Shown: positions 45,920 to 55,061, counted from the stretch's first letter. The stretch: DNA of 64,000 nt from JAWBMQ01 sp038828875 (GCA_038828875.1 JAWBMQ010000004.1:1-64000); one strand, 5' to 3'. Made by a program: numbers and translations. Notes: a model not told the origin generated them from the sequence alone.

Positions 45920-47033
45920 TTTCACCATTACCATAATAAAATTGTTTTACATATTCATCATCAATTTTTTCTCTTTTACTTTGATGATCTTTGACAAATT
46001 CCACAATTCTGTTTGCAAGTTCTTTCTTACATTCACCACACATCAATTTTCCTCCTTTACATAATTTCTTTCTTTCTTCTAACTTTTCATCATCGTTTTC
46101 AAAAAGGTAATAGTAATACTTAAAGACTACGCAAAGCTCAGGAACACCCCCTAGCTTTTTTTGAGCTTCTAAAGTTTCTCTACCTCCAGTTAACATATAT
46201 TTCATAACCTTTTCTCTAATCTCTTTTTCAGAATCACTTAAATATATAGCATTATTTTTGCTACTTGAACTTTTTGCTTCTCCATTCAATGCAGGTAACA
46301 TTTTTCCTTGAATAGAAGCTGGTTTATAATAACCTAATCTTTCATAAACATCTCGCGCAACTCTGAAATGTGGATCTTGATCAACACCATGCGGAATTAA
46401 ACAAGGTATATTTTTTCCTAATTCGTATGATTTTAAAACTGCCGGAGCTGCTTGCAAAGAAGTATAGAAAATTTGACCAATATTATTTTCAGAAGTAAAA
46501 CCAAATGCAGCTTTTACTGTAGAATAAGTAATTTTTTTTGCTATTCTTATTGCTAATGGATAAATATAGTGAATATGCTTAGAATCAATAATAAATTTAG
46601 TATTATTTGGTTTAAAACCTAAAGCAATCAAATCTTTCATATTTTCAAAAGTTTGTTTTTGAATTTCTTCCCAACTTATCTCTTTAAATAAATATTTTTC
46701 ATCATCAGTGATTTGAATAATTAACTCAACATCAAACTTATCTTGCAACCATTTTGTAAATAAAAATGGCAACAAATGACCTAGATGTATGCCACTAGAA
46801 GGACCTCTGCCAGTATAGAGATAAAATTTGTTACCTTTTTCATATTCATCTAATAACCAATTCAAATCTCTATGTGCAAAGAAAATTTCTCTTCTTAAAA
46901 AAGGATGAAGTTCCTTTGTATGCTTTTCTATTCTTTGTAGTAAATTCTTATCTATCTTTTCAATCCCAAATTTTATTAAAAGTTCTTCATAATCAATTTC
47001 TCCACTAACTTCCCAAGGGGTTATCTTTGCCAT
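45894..47033 (-). CDS. trpS: Tryptophanyl-tRNA synthetase
   Basis: 379 residues, archaeal/eukaryotic type. The HIGH-type motif is SSGIHLGH after YTGRGPSS; the KMSKS-type loop reads AKSSSSKNNAIYLSD. The helical C-terminal part has YMLTGGRETLEAQKKLGG and a Cys-containing KLMCGECKK. It charges tRNA-Trp, whose gene with its intron lies about 9 kb away. Its last bases overlap the glycosyltransferase start. Confidence 0.96.
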   Translation of the reverse strand: MAKITPWEVSGEIDYEELLIKFGIEKIDKNLLQRIEKHTKELHPFLRREIFFAHRDLNWLLDEYEKGNKFYLYTGRGPSSGIHLGHLLPFLFTKWLQDKFDVELIIQITDDEKYLFKEISWEEIQKQTFENMKDLIALGFKPNNTKFIIDSKHIHYIYPLAIRIAKKITYSTVKAAFGFTSENNIGQIFYTSLQAAPAVLKSYELGKNIPCLIPHGVDQDPHFRVARDVYERLGYYKPASIQGKMLPALNGEAKSSSSKNNAIYLSDSEKEIREKVMKYMLTGGRETLEAQKKLGGVPELCVVFKYYYYLFENDDEKLEERKKLCKGGKLMCGECKKELANRIVEFVKDHQSKREKIDDEYVKQFYYGNGENDEKKATK

Positions 47034-47137
47034 GATTAAATCAATGTTCTTTAAATTTTATATTTTTTTCTTTAAATTTAGAGAAATTTCAATTTTTAAA
47101 CAAAATTTTTAAATAATTAAATGTATAAAAAATTAAC

Positions 47138-48399
47138 ATGGCTCTTAAACAAATTAAAAAAATAGCTAAAAAAGCTCAAAAGATTGTAAATTCAAGAACA
47201 AGCTCTCCATTTTTTGATTTCATCACCTTAGGTAGTGCAACTATTGACATCTTTCTCACTCCCGAACCTACAGAAACTGAAATTATAAAAATAATTAGCA
47301 ATAAAGAAGATTTTGAACTTATCGCATATCCTTTAGGAAGTAAAATATTAATTGATTCTTTAGATATTGAAATTGGAGGCGGAGGAACAAACAGTGCAGT
47401 AGCTTTAAAAAAATTAGGATTTGATGTTGGTTTTTATGGATGTATTGGTGAAGATGAAAATGGAAAAAAGATAAAAGAATACTTAAATTCTCAAAATATT
47501 ACTTTTTTAGGAAATCAAAAAGGGATTAATGGTGTTAGCATAATATTAAATTCATTTACTAATGAACGAACAGTATTTACATTTAAAGGTTCAAACGATT
47601 TATTAGAAAACAAATTTAATTATAAAGCAAAAGCTCTATATAGTGCATCTTTAACTAGAAATGCATTTTTAGTTCAAAAGGAAATTTTCAAGAAAGCAAA
47701 GGAAAACAAAACAATAATTTTCTACAATCCAAGTAGCTATGTTGTAAAAAAAGGTTTTGATAATCTGAAAGATACTTTGCAGTATGTAGATTTTTTAATC
47801 TTTAACAAAGAAGAAGCTATNNNNNNNNNNNNNNNNNNNNNNNNNNNNNNNNNNNNNNNNNNNNNNNNNNNNNNNNNNNNNNNNNNNNNNNNNNNNNNNN
47901 NNNNNNNNNNNNNNNNNAGAAAGCAAAGGAAAACAAAACAATAATTTTCTACAATCCAAGTAGCTATGTTGTAAAAAAAGGTTTTGATAATCTGAAAGAT
48001 ACTTTGCAGTATGTAGATTTTTTAATCTTTAACAAAGAAGAAGCTATGTTGTTAACTAAGGAACAGGACATCGACGAAATCTTCAAAAAATTGATTCCTT
48101 ATTTCAAAGGAGTAATCATTACTGATGGTAGCAATGGAGCTTATTTTTATGATAAAGAAATATATCACATAAAATCACATAAAGTAAAAGTTTTAGAACC
48201 TACTGGTGCTGGAGATGCGTTTGGTAGTACTTTTGCAGGTTTTTATATGCTTACTAATTCTATTACAGAAGCTGTAAAATCTGCTTTATTGAATGCCGAA
48301 AGTGTTATTCAGCAAATAGGTCCTAAAAAAGGTTTGTTAAGTAGAGAAGAATTAGAAAGAATAAAAATAAGTACTATGTTTGAGATTGAAAAAATATAA
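47138..48399 (+). CDS. PfkB-family sugar/nucleoside kinase (interrupted by false scaffold gap)
   Basis: One gene split by 97 N. The 130 nt before the gap (47691..47820) recur after it (47918..48047); removing 227 nt gives one frame of 344 residues. The substrate motif is GGGGTNSAVALKKLGF, and the C-terminal motif EPTGAGDAFGSTFAGF carries the catalytic Asp and anion hole. A first segment (DFITLGSATIDIFL) is the usual PfkB opening. Candidates include ribokinase or adenosine/nucleoside kinase-like activity; the substrate cannot be read from sequence. A 45-residue basic N-terminal extension is unusual. Confidence 0.88.
47821..47917. other. Scaffold gap (97 N) with duplicated flanks
   Basis: The 130 nt to the left recur exactly to the right, offset 227, the same offset as at the 34.7 kb gap. 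The contigs overlap and the N run is an artefact. Without correction pfkB appears as two fragments. Confidence 0.93.
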
Positions 48400-48413
48400 A
48401 AAAATTAAAAGTA

Positions 48414-49247
48414 TTATTTTACTTTGTCTTTTTTCTTTTCTTCGTATTGTTTGCTAATTTTATTCAATTCTTCTTTCACTTTTTTAATTTTATCAGCAAT
48501 TCTTCCTTCTTGTTTTTGCTCTTTATTCGGAATATTTTTCTTATCAATAGTTGGTTGTGAAGTTTTTTGATTATTTGTTTTTTCAACAAGCTTCTCTAGT
48601 CTTTTTCTAAGCTCTTCAGATTTCTCATTAACTGCTTTTACTTTTTCAGATTTCTCTTCTTTTTTCAAAGATAATTCTTTTTTTGATGATGCTGTAGATT
48701 GTTTATAACCTATAAACTCATCCATCCTTTTGTTATATAAATCATTCTCTATATTAACAATTCTATCTCTATATTTATTAAAGAAATCTGAGTTTTTTGG
48801 AATTTCGTGATTAACGACATATTTAATAAATTCTAACAAATTTTCAGCAACAAAATAATTTTTTCTTTCCATTGCTTTATCAAAATAAGTTAAAGTTTGA
48901 TCAACTAATGCTTTAGAAATTTTTTCTCTTAAATAATTGTAATCATCAGGTAATTTCCAACCAGTTATTTGTGAAATTATTTTAACTTTTGTTAAAGCTC
49001 TATCTGCATAAAAATATTTTCCAGTTTCATAGTATTCTTTTGCTAATTTATAATTCAAAGGATATGAAATTTTATATATTTCTAATTCAAATTCTTTAAC
49101 TCTTTTCTTTTGATCCTCTGCTAAACTTATAGAATTTAAATGCAATAACGTATCATAAGCTGAAGGTAACAGATTATATTTTTGATTTTTTATCACATCT
49201 TCAACAAAACCAAACTCTTTTTTTATTAGCTCTTCAATATTATTCAT
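48414..49247 (-). CDS. Helical-repeat protein with coiled-coil tail, unknown
   Basis: 277 residues from the ATG at 49247; the in-frame GTG at 49256 is part of the AGGTGA Shine-Dalgarno. Residues 1-175 are all-helical with TPR-like alternation (YPLNYKLAKEYYETGKYFYA, LTYFDKAMERKNYFVAENLL). The rest is a very charged coiled coil (KKELSLKKEEKSEKVKAVNE, IADKIKKVKEELNKISKQYE). There is no signal or membrane helix, so it is cytoplasmic. It is the last gene of the run that includes signal peptidase and EndoQ, 48 nt after EndoQ. I recognise no family. Confidence 0.6.
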   Translation of the reverse strand: MNNIEELIKKEFGFVEDVIKNQKYNLLPSAYDTLLHLNSISLAEDQKKRVKEFELEIYKISYPLNYKLAKEYYETGKYFYADRALTKVKIISQITGWKLPDDYNYLREKISKALVDQTLTYFDKAMERKNYFVAENLLEFIKYVVNHEIPKNSDFFNKYRDRIVNIENDLYNKRMDEFIGYKQSTASSKKELSLKKEEKSEKVKAVNEKSEELRKRLEKLVEKTNNQKTSQPTIDKKNIPNKEQKQEGRIADKIKKVKEELNKISKQYEEKKKDKVK

Positions 49248-49295
49248 AATTTTCACCTTAAATTTAGAGAAATATGAAGATATTTATTAATTTAT

Positions 49296-50633
49296 TCATA
49301 AAAATCTCTCTAAGTTACCTTTTAATAGATTATTAACTTTAGATAGATCAATTTTTCCATAAACTCCATCATATCCTGGAATTACTGGAATTTTTGATTT
49401 TCTATTTAACTCAATAAGGTTCAAAAACAAATTATCATTGTAATGTTTCTTAATATCTTCCAATGGAACATTAAAAATAATATTCATTTCATTACCAAAA
49501 GCATCAATTAATTCAAAATACTTCTTTTTAACCTCTTTATTCTCTAATGGTTTTTTCATAGCTGCAGCAATCAACTCTGCCAATGGTAAAGCACTTACAT
49601 AATCTTTCTTAGCAAAAAATTCTTTCTTTTTAACTTCTTCTTCCGAAAAATTCGCTAATTCTTCAACCCTATGAAGTACTCCTAAAGTTAATGGTTTTCC
49701 ACAAACAGGACAAAGATTATTATTTTCTATGCTCTCTTTACTGCTCAAAGAAACATTACAGCTTCTATGACCATCAAAATGATACTTACCATAAGATGGA
49801 TCTACTTCGATAGTATAGTTTACTTTGTTATGCCTTATTGCTTTTATTATTTCATCATATCCAAAATCTTCTTTAATATCAAAAACTGTTGCTTCTCTAC
49901 CTAAACGCCAAGGCCAATAACTATGACTATCTGAAAAAGAAAGAATTGTTTTTTCTTGCAACTCCTTTACTCTCCAATTCATCAATGGATCACTACTTAA
50001 TCCTGTTTCAATTGCATGGATGTTTCTTTCCTGATCTTGAAATGCTTCTTTTAAGCTATCAAATCCTGATTTACTTCCAAAGATTCCAAACCAAGGTGTC
50101 CAAATATGTGCTGGAATAATTTCAATTTTATCATCTAAACTTTTTAAATTTTCTACAAATTCTGGACAACTTAATTTCNNNNNNNNNNNNNNNNNNNNNN
50201 NNNNNNNNNNNNNNNNNNNNNNNNNNNNNNNNNNNNNNNNNNNNNNNNNNNNNNNNNNNNNNNNNNNNNNNNNNNTCCCAATTGTAGGTCTCCCATCTAC
50301 TAAAAGGTTTGCTTTTTTTGAAAGATATTCATTAATTTCTTTAACTTTTGATGCAGGAGATAGAACAATTAGATGTACTTTTCTAACTTTAGAATTATCA
50401 CTATAAACTAAACTAACTTCAGTTTGGTAAACAAAATTTATCTCATCCTTTATAATTTCATCTTCTACTCTTTTCTTTTCGAATTCCTCTAACCATCGAG
50501 TATGTGTAAAATCTCCGGTACCTAGTAAATTTAATCCTTTAATTTTTGCAGATTCTTTTAGAGTGAAGAAAGATGTATTTTTACTACATCCTCTTGAAAA
50601 TTTTCCATGAATATGTAAATCAGCAAAAATCAT
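49296..50633 (-). CDS. Endonuclease Q-like PHP-domain nuclease (contains scaffold gap)
   Basis: About 445 residues as assembled. The PHP domain opens IFADLHIHGKFSRGCS; further metal-ligand segments are GTGDFTH, IIPAHIWTPWFGIFGSKSGF and SFSDSHSYWPWRLG. A zinc motif CPVCGKPLTLGVLHRVEELA follows, as in EndoQ from Thermococcales, which nicks 5' of uracil, hypoxanthine and abasic sites. I start at the ATG at 50633, overlapping the stop of signal peptidase as ATGA; the upstream in-frame codon at 50648 is TTG. A 97-N gap sits between GRPTIG and KLSCPEF, which are nearly adjacent in relatives as I recall them, so little sequence is probably missing. Confidence 0.85.
   Translation of the reverse strand: MIFADLHIHGKFSRGCSKNTSFFTLKESAKIKGLNLLGTGDFTHTRWLEEFEKKRVEDEIIKDEINFVYQTEVSLVYSDNSKVRKVHLIVLSPASKVKEINEYLSKKANLLVDGRPTIGXXXXXXXXXXXXXXXXXXXXXXXXXXXXXXXXXKLSCPEFVENLKSLDDKIEIIPAHIWTPWFGIFGSKSGFDSLKEAFQDQERNIHAIETGLSSDPLMNWRVKELQEKTILSFSDSHSYWPWRLGREATVFDIKEDFGYDEIIKAIRHNKVNYTIEVDPSYGKYHFDGHRSCNVSLSSKESIENNNLCPVCGKPLTLGVLHRVEELANFSEEEVKKKEFFAKKDYVSALPLAELIAAAMKKPLENKEVKKKYFELIDAFGNEMNIIFNVPLEDIKKHYNDNLFLNLIELNRKSKIPVIPGYDGVYGKIDLSKVNNLLKGNLERFL
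50179..50275. other. Scaffold gap (97 N) inside endoQ
   Basis: No duplicated flank here. The frame is kept across 97 N, which means the true length is 1 modulo 3 if the frame is right; a 1-nt gap would give GRPTIG-x-KLSCPEF. Confidence 0.6.
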
Positions 50634-51286
50634 AGTTTTCTTAACCAATTAATCAAATCTTCCAACCATGCCTTTGGATATCCTAACCACGGAATTCTTA
50701 TCCATGCTACCCCAATCAATCGATCTTGAGAAATTTCATCTTCTTTTATTGCATCATTTCTTCCAACTCCTGGATTTGCATCTCCCTTTGTTTGAAAATA
50801 AATTTTTCCATCTTTTTCCCATTTTTTTACACATCTATGAATAACCGCTTTTCCACTCGGAGTAGAAAAAACAATAACATCGCCAACATTAATATCTTCA
50901 GCTTTTTTACCTCTTAAAATTAAAACATCTCCTTTATTCAAACCATTTTTGAAGTGAAAACTTAAAAACATCTCCTTTGTTATATTATTTAATTCGTACC
51001 ACATTCCTTGAGTATATCCTAAAATTGTTTTTCTATTCCACCATTCATCAAAACTTCCTCTATGTTCCATACTTCCTGAAACTATTGCAACTATCGGATA
51101 AGGAGTTCCCAGAAAAAAACCTAAGACAGGGTAAATCAAATATCTTATCATAATATAAAAAATAATAATCCACAGAACAGTTGCAAGCCAAGAATCAGAT
51201 TCGTTTAACCATTTCCAAAAATCTTTGATTTTTGATAAAAAAGTTTCTGAACGTTTATCTTTTTCTGATCTTTGTTTTTTATTCAT
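50630..51286 (-). CDS. Signal peptidase I, archaeal Sec11 type
   Basis: 218 residues from the ATG at 51286 (a GTG at 51295 lies within the Shine-Dalgarno region). A cytoplasmic basic start and one or two membrane helices (WLATVLWIIIFYIMIRYLI) lead to the catalytic Ser in IVSGSMEH (Ser72 from this start) and His in VIHRCV (His150): the Ser-His arrangement of ER/archaeal enzymes, not the bacterial Ser-Lys. The GDANP...ND box completes the family. It removes signal peptides from Sec substrates such as the giant proteins here. Its stop overlaps endoQ by ATGA. Confidence 0.93.
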   Translation of the reverse strand: MNKKQRSEKDKRSETFLSKIKDFWKWLNESDSWLATVLWIIIFYIMIRYLIYPVLGFFLGTPYPIVAIVSGSMEHRGSFDEWWNRKTILGYTQGMWYELNNITKEMFLSFHFKNGLNKGDVLILRGKKAEDINVGDVIVFSTPSGKAVIHRCVKKWEKDGKIYFQTKGDANPGVGRNDAIKEDEISQDRLIGVAWIRIPWLGYPKAWLEDLINWLRKL

Positions 51287-51310
51287 AAATCTCACATCTA
51301 TTCATTCGTT

Positions 51311-51550
51311 TTAAAAAAATTCTATTCTTATTTTTTTCTTCCTGGATGTTTCTCCTGTGATAATGAATATATTTTTAATTTTTTTGCCTTTTTTCTTATA
51401 ATACTCCTTTATCAGAGATATCATCTCTTGATTTGCTTTTCCTTGAATTGGTTTAGAAGTTAAACTGATAAAAAGTTCATTTTCTTTTTCAAAAATTTCA
51501 ACTTTCTTTGAATTCGGTTTAACATTTACAAAAAGTTCTAATTGATCCAT
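51311..51550 (-). CDS. DUF167 (YggU) family protein
   Basis: 79 residues with the family pattern VNVKPNSKK near the start, SKPIQGKANQEMISLIKEY in the middle and IITGETSRKKKIRI at the end. Function is unknown across bacteria and archaea. It starts 2 nt after the tail-anchored gene's stop and precedes signal peptidase, so it is an operon member. Confidence 0.9.
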   Translation of the reverse strand: MDQLELFVNVKPNSKKVEIFEKENELFISLTSKPIQGKANQEMISLIKEYYKKKGKKIKNIFIITGETSRKKKIRIEFF

Positions 51551-51552
51551 TT

Positions 51553-51870
51553 TTAAGCTTTTAAAAACATAATTAAAACGATAAAGATTCCAATCATAGA
51601 AAGAAAAAGGATTAGAAATATAACAAAAACTTTCAAAGCTTTTGCTAATGGGGTAGATATCGAAAATATCTTCAGAAAATCAAAATTAAAATTAAATTTT
51701 GGTTTTTCTTTATTTAATACTAATTTTTTATCAACTTTTACTTTATCTTCCTTAGGAATTTTAATATTAAGTTCTGTATGTTTCAATTCCTTTTTTAAAT
51801 CTTTATGATTGTTAAAGTAAACACGATCAATCTCTTCTAATTCTAGCAAAACATCATCAAACCAATCCAT
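51553..51870 (-). CDS. Small C-terminally anchored membrane protein
   Basis: 105 residues from the ATG at 51870 (the in-frame codon at 51873 is TTG). The acidic start MDWFDDVLLELEEIDRVYFN is followed by a lysine-rich linker with KVDKKLVLNKEKPKFNFNF, then one long C-terminal membrane helix (VFVIFLILFLSMIGIFIVLI). The layout is that of a tail-anchored protein with a cytoplasmic N-terminal domain. It is first gene of the run DUF167-Sec11-EndoQ. No family recognised; a helper of the signal peptidase is conceivable from position only. Confidence 0.6.
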   Translation of the reverse strand: MDWFDDVLLELEEIDRVYFNNHKDLKKELKHTELNIKIPKEDKVKVDKKLVLNKEKPKFNFNFDFLKIFSISTPLAKALKVFVIFLILFLSMIGIFIVLIMFLKA

Positions 51871-51961
51871 CAAACAATTTAATATAATTCCCTATTTAAA
51901 AATTTGTATTTACTTTGAAGGTAAGATTCAAAAAATTGAAAAATAGAAAAGAAAAAATAGT

Positions 51962-52291
51962 TTAGCTGTATTCTCTCCAAACATATCCGCATTTAACACA
52001 TTTAAAAAATCTAGTAGGAGGTTCATCGCTTGAACGAGTTTGCTCCATTGTGTAATATGCTTGCCTATGACCACATTTTGGACACTCAACATCCGCAATT
52101 GGAAAAACATTCATATTTTCAGATTCAGATGTAAAGATTTTAATATCTGTCTTTTCATTTATCTTTTCCTTAATTTTTACTGATTCTGCTTTTGCCTTCT
52201 CTTCATAACCACATTTTTTACAATAAAGGATCATCCCCTCTTTTGTGTTTTTAGGAAAAAGAATACCTCCACATTTAGGACAAAATTTCAT
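51962..52291 (-). CDS. tfs: Transcription factor S (TFIIS/RPB9-like)
   Basis: 109 residues from the ATG at 52291, which follows GGTGA by 4 nt (the codon at 52294 is TTG). Two zinc ribbons: CPKCGG...CKKCGY and CPKCGHRQ...CVKCGYVW. The hairpin reads QTRSSDEPPTRFFKC, keeping the Asp-Glu pair that stimulates RNA cleavage by backtracked RNA polymerase, so this should be an active TFS and not an inhibitory paralogue. Confidence 0.95.
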   Translation of the reverse strand: MKFCPKCGGILFPKNTKEGMILYCKKCGYEEKAKAESVKIKEKINEKTDIKIFTSESENMNVFPIADVECPKCGHRQAYYTMEQTRSSDEPPTRFFKCVKCGYVWREYS

Positions 52292-52361
52292 CAAATCACC
52301 TCGAAAACAGCAATTATGATTTGATGTAAAATTTATAAATTTTTAGTTTCTATATTATAAA

Positions 52362-53144
52362 ATGAAAATTGGAATTGATGAAGCCGGTCGAGGACCAGTA
52401 ATTGGTCCAATGGTAATTTGTGCATTTTCTGTTTTAGATAAAAACTTAGAAAAAATGAGTGAATTGTTTTCAAAATTAAATGTTAAAGATTCTAAAAAAT
52501 TAACTCCTGAAAAAAGAGAAAAAATTTTTCAAGAATTTTTAAAGTTAAAAAATACAAATGATGTTGATTTTGAAACTATAATAATTCCACCTAATGAAAT
52601 AGATTCTGCAGTAGAAAGTAAGACTATGAACTTAAATAAATTAGAAATTATAAAAAATGTAGAACTAATATTAAAAATATTGCAAAAATACAATGAACTT
52701 AATGAAGAGGTAAACATTTACATTGATTGTCCTAGCAACAATATTAGAAGTTTTATTCAAGAATTTTTTTACTTTTTTAACCAAGATTATTCAATAATTT
52801 CTGAAAAGAAAGATGAAATAACAATTACTCTAAATTTACAAAAAAAAATAAACATATTTTTCGCTCACAAAGCTGATGAAAAGTATAAAATTGTTTCTGC
52901 AGCAAGTATTGTTGCTAAAGTAATGAGAGATAATATTATAGAAGAAATTAAAAAAAGCATAAACTTTGATTTCGGTTCAGGATATCCAGCTGATGAAAAA
53001 ACAATCGATTTCTTAGAAAAAAATTACAACAAATATGATTTTTTCAGAAAAAGTTGGGATTCTTGGAAAAGAGTAAATAACAAAAATAAAAATAATGAAG
53101 AAGACAACAACAAACAAAGCAACTTAAAGAAATTCATAAATTAA
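52362..53144 (+). CDS. rnhB: Ribonuclease HII
   Basis: 260 residues. The catalytic motifs are GIDEAGRGPVIGPMV (Asp and Glu of the active site), DSKKLTPEKRE, YIDCPSN, HKADEKYKIVSAASIVAKV and GSGYPADEKT. It removes RNA from RNA:DNA hybrids and single ribonucleotides. It ends with a hydrophilic Asn/Lys tail. It is divergent from tfs (70 nt) and overlaps the convergent rio1 gene by 4 nt. Confidence 0.95.
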   Translation: MKIGIDEAGRGPVIGPMVICAFSVLDKNLEKMSELFSKLNVKDSKKLTPEKREKIFQEFLKLKNTNDVDFETIIIPPNEIDSAVESKTMNLNKLEIIKNVELILKILQKYNELNEEVNIYIDCPSNNIRSFIQEFFYFFNQDYSIISEKKDEITITLNLQKKINIFFAHKADEKYKIVSAASIVAKVMRDNIIEEIKKSINFDFGSGYPADEKTIDFLEKNYNKYDFFRKSWDSWKRVNNKNKNNEEDNNKQSNLKKFIN

Positions 53145-53869
53145 TATAATATTTTTCTTTTCTTGAGTTCTGAAATCAAATCATCATAAATCAAATCAAT
53201 TTTAGGATCTATGAATTTCTTAAAGAAATTACCGATCTTTTCTAAATCTCTTCTTAACAGTTGAATTCCTAAAACGCTTGCAACATCGGTACCTTGAGAA
53301 AAATCAATGAAAATTGGATGCTCATTGTAATTAAGTATATTGAACTCAGATAAATCGCCATGAACAATTTTTGCATCTAAAACTAATCTTCTATAATTAT
53401 CTATAACCTCCTTGTAAAATTGTTCTGGATCATCTGGATATTTATTTTTCAATTGCCTAGCTGGTAATTCATCTCCTATAAATTCCATTGCAATAACGTA
53501 TTCTCTTTGTAAAATTGGTCTAGGAACTGAAACATTATTTTGATAAGCCAATAATTGATTTTTAAATTCTCTTTTAACCCATTCTAGAATAATTTTTCTT
53601 CTGTTTTTTATTGCTATTGAAAATCTGTGATCTTGACTTATGTATTCATACATCTTATTGAAATTACAACTTTTTACTCTGAATATTTTCAAAGCTATAA
53701 TTTCTTCTTTTTGTTTTGCTTTGTAAACTACTGCTTCTTTTCCAACAGAAATTTCACTTAAAATTTCATCAAAAACATGCTGAGAAATTAATTTATTAAC
53801 TAACTTTACTGTATATTCATCAAAAAGGTGATGTTCATCTTGAAAGATAAAGTATTGTTTTCTATCCAT
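53141..53869 (-). CDS. rio1: Rio1-type atypical protein kinase
   Basis: 242 residues. The nucleotide loop is EISVGKEAVVYKAKQ, the Lys is in ALKIFRV, and the flexible-loop region has FNKMYEYISQDHRF. The catalytic loop is VHGDLSEFNIL and the metal loop FIDFSQGTD. RIO1 proteins act late in small-subunit maturation. A run of T on the coding-strand side upstream suggests its own promoter. Confidence 0.94.
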   Translation of the reverse strand: MDRKQYFIFQDEHHLFDEYTVKLVNKLISQHVFDEILSEISVGKEAVVYKAKQKEEIIALKIFRVKSCNFNKMYEYISQDHRFSIAIKNRRKIILEWVKREFKNQLLAYQNNVSVPRPILQREYVIAMEFIGDELPARQLKNKYPDDPEQFYKEVIDNYRRLVLDAKIVHGDLSEFNILNYNEHPIFIDFSQGTDVASVLGIQLLRRDLEKIGNFFKKFIDPKIDLIYDDLISELKKRKILY

Positions 53870-53906
53870 TAAAATTAAGAAAAATCAACAATCATAAAAA
53901 TTTTTC

Positions 53907-54731
53907 TCATATTTTTGAATATATACATTTCAACTCTTTATTAAAAAACAATTTAGGATTGTGCTCAATTGTGATCCAACAATCTTGAAAAATTGTATAA
54001 GAATAATTGAAAGTAGGATTAATAATATAAATTTCATATTTTTTTCTATTAGTTAGAAAATCAACTTTTTCATTAAGATAAATTTTTCTAATATCTTCTA
54101 AATTTTGTTCGTAAACATTCTTAACTATATCTAAAAAAGTTCCATCTTTAATCTTGACATCAATTCCGTATTTTTTAAAAACTCCATATGATGTAAAAAC
54201 AGATTCATATTCCTTTAAAACATCCAACAAATAATTATAGTGTCTCTTCAATCTTGTAAAGTTTAAATGATTATAAAACCTTTCAAGATCATTTCTTTTT
54301 TTAGATAAAAAATAACTCATCCAAACAGCAAATGCTTCAGAATCATCAAAAAAATTATCAAAAAATCCATATGATGCAATATTTTTTAAATTATGAATTT
54401 GATTTTTTGAATTTTTCATGGAGTATTTCAAAGAACCTTCTCTTTGAGCAAGAAAAGATTTTTCAGTGAAAAGACCATGACCAAAATATTCATGCAAAAA
54501 AGTAATATCATAATCAAGACTGGAAATAGGTACAAATGCTTGCCTAAAATCTACAATGTAAACCCCTTTAATATCCTGATCTCCACAGAAAGCTTTTACA
54601 GCATTCCATTCCGTCTCATTGCATAAGTAATACCTTGATTTCTCAACCTTAACACCATATTCTTCAAAAAGTTGGTTGTTTAAATCATTAACCAATTTTT
54701 CAATATTGAAATATTTCTCAGTTTGATTCAT
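53907..54731 (-). CDS. Putative zinc metallopeptidase with HExxxH motif
   Basis: 274 residues without signal or membrane segments. The stretch FLHEYFGHGLF (H80, E81, H85) is an HExxxH motif, one residue longer than HExxH. A downstream acidic motif DDSEAFAVWMSYFL (E132) could give the third ligand, as in gluzincins. HExxxH occurs in the DUF1704/MATCAP tyrosine carboxypeptidase group, but the QEGLA motif there is not clearly present (only QREGS at 96-100). The C-terminal 100 residues are alpha/beta and unrecognised. It may be an uncharacterised peptidase family; activity is not shown. Confidence 0.6.
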   Translation of the reverse strand: MNQTEKYFNIEKLVNDLNNQLFEEYGVKVEKSRYYLCNETEWNAVKAFCGDQDIKGVYIVDFRQAFVPISSLDYDITFLHEYFGHGLFTEKSFLAQREGSLKYSMKNSKNQIHNLKNIASYGFFDNFFDDSEAFAVWMSYFLSKKRNDLERFYNHLNFTRLKRHYNYLLDVLKEYESVFTSYGVFKKYGIDVKIKDGTFLDIVKNVYEQNLEDIRKIYLNEKVDFLTNRKKYEIYIINPTFNYSYTIFQDCWITIEHNPKLFFNKELKCIYSKI

Positions 54732-54774
54732 TAGAAAATAGTAAAAATAAATTGTTTAAAAAGATTAAGAATTA

Positions 54775-54993
54775 TTATTCCACTTTTTCATAGATTTTTA
54801 TTACCATATACGCTATTATCAACAGTAAAACAATGATAACTAAATTCATCTGCAAAAGAACAATAAATGAGTATTCAAACAACCCACTCATTCCTTTCAT
54901 AAAAACATATAATGATGCAAAACCTGCAATAAGTATCAAGAAGAACACAATTTTTTCAAAATGATGACTTTTAACTCTTTTTTTGAAAAACAT
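54775..54993 (-). CDS. Small two-helix membrane protein
   Basis: 72 residues: basic start (FFKKRVKSHHFEK), helix IVFFLILIAGFASLYVFMKG, short loop, helix LLQMNLVIIVLLLIIAYMVIK and a charged end. No family recognised. Divergent from the winged-helix-like gene at 55137, with a spacer that carries a 14-bp palindrome. Confidence 0.6.
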   Translation of the reverse strand: MFFKKRVKSHHFEKIVFFLILIAGFASLYVFMKGMSGLFEYSFIVLLQMNLVIIVLLLIIAYMVIKIYEKVE

Positions 54994-55047
54994 AGTCTCA
55001 CATATTCAATTAAACATCAAAAATTTATATATCTTTGTAATTACTTC

Positions 55048-55061
55048 TTAGTTTAAACTAA
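55048..55061. promoter_or_regulatory. 14-bp palindrome between divergent genes, candidate operator
   Basis: TTAGTTTAAACTAA is a perfect palindrome located between the TATA-like elements of the two divergent small genes. A second inverted repeat (ATTTG, CAAA spacer, CAAAT) lies just downstream at 55066..55079. The downstream gene encodes a possible DNA-binding protein, so autoregulation is possible; in AT-rich DNA chance is also possible. Confidence 0.35.

Noticed and set aside
48004..48399. A separate 131-residue kinase fragment
   Set aside because: It is the C-terminal half of the PfkB gene starting at 47138, separated only by a false gap.
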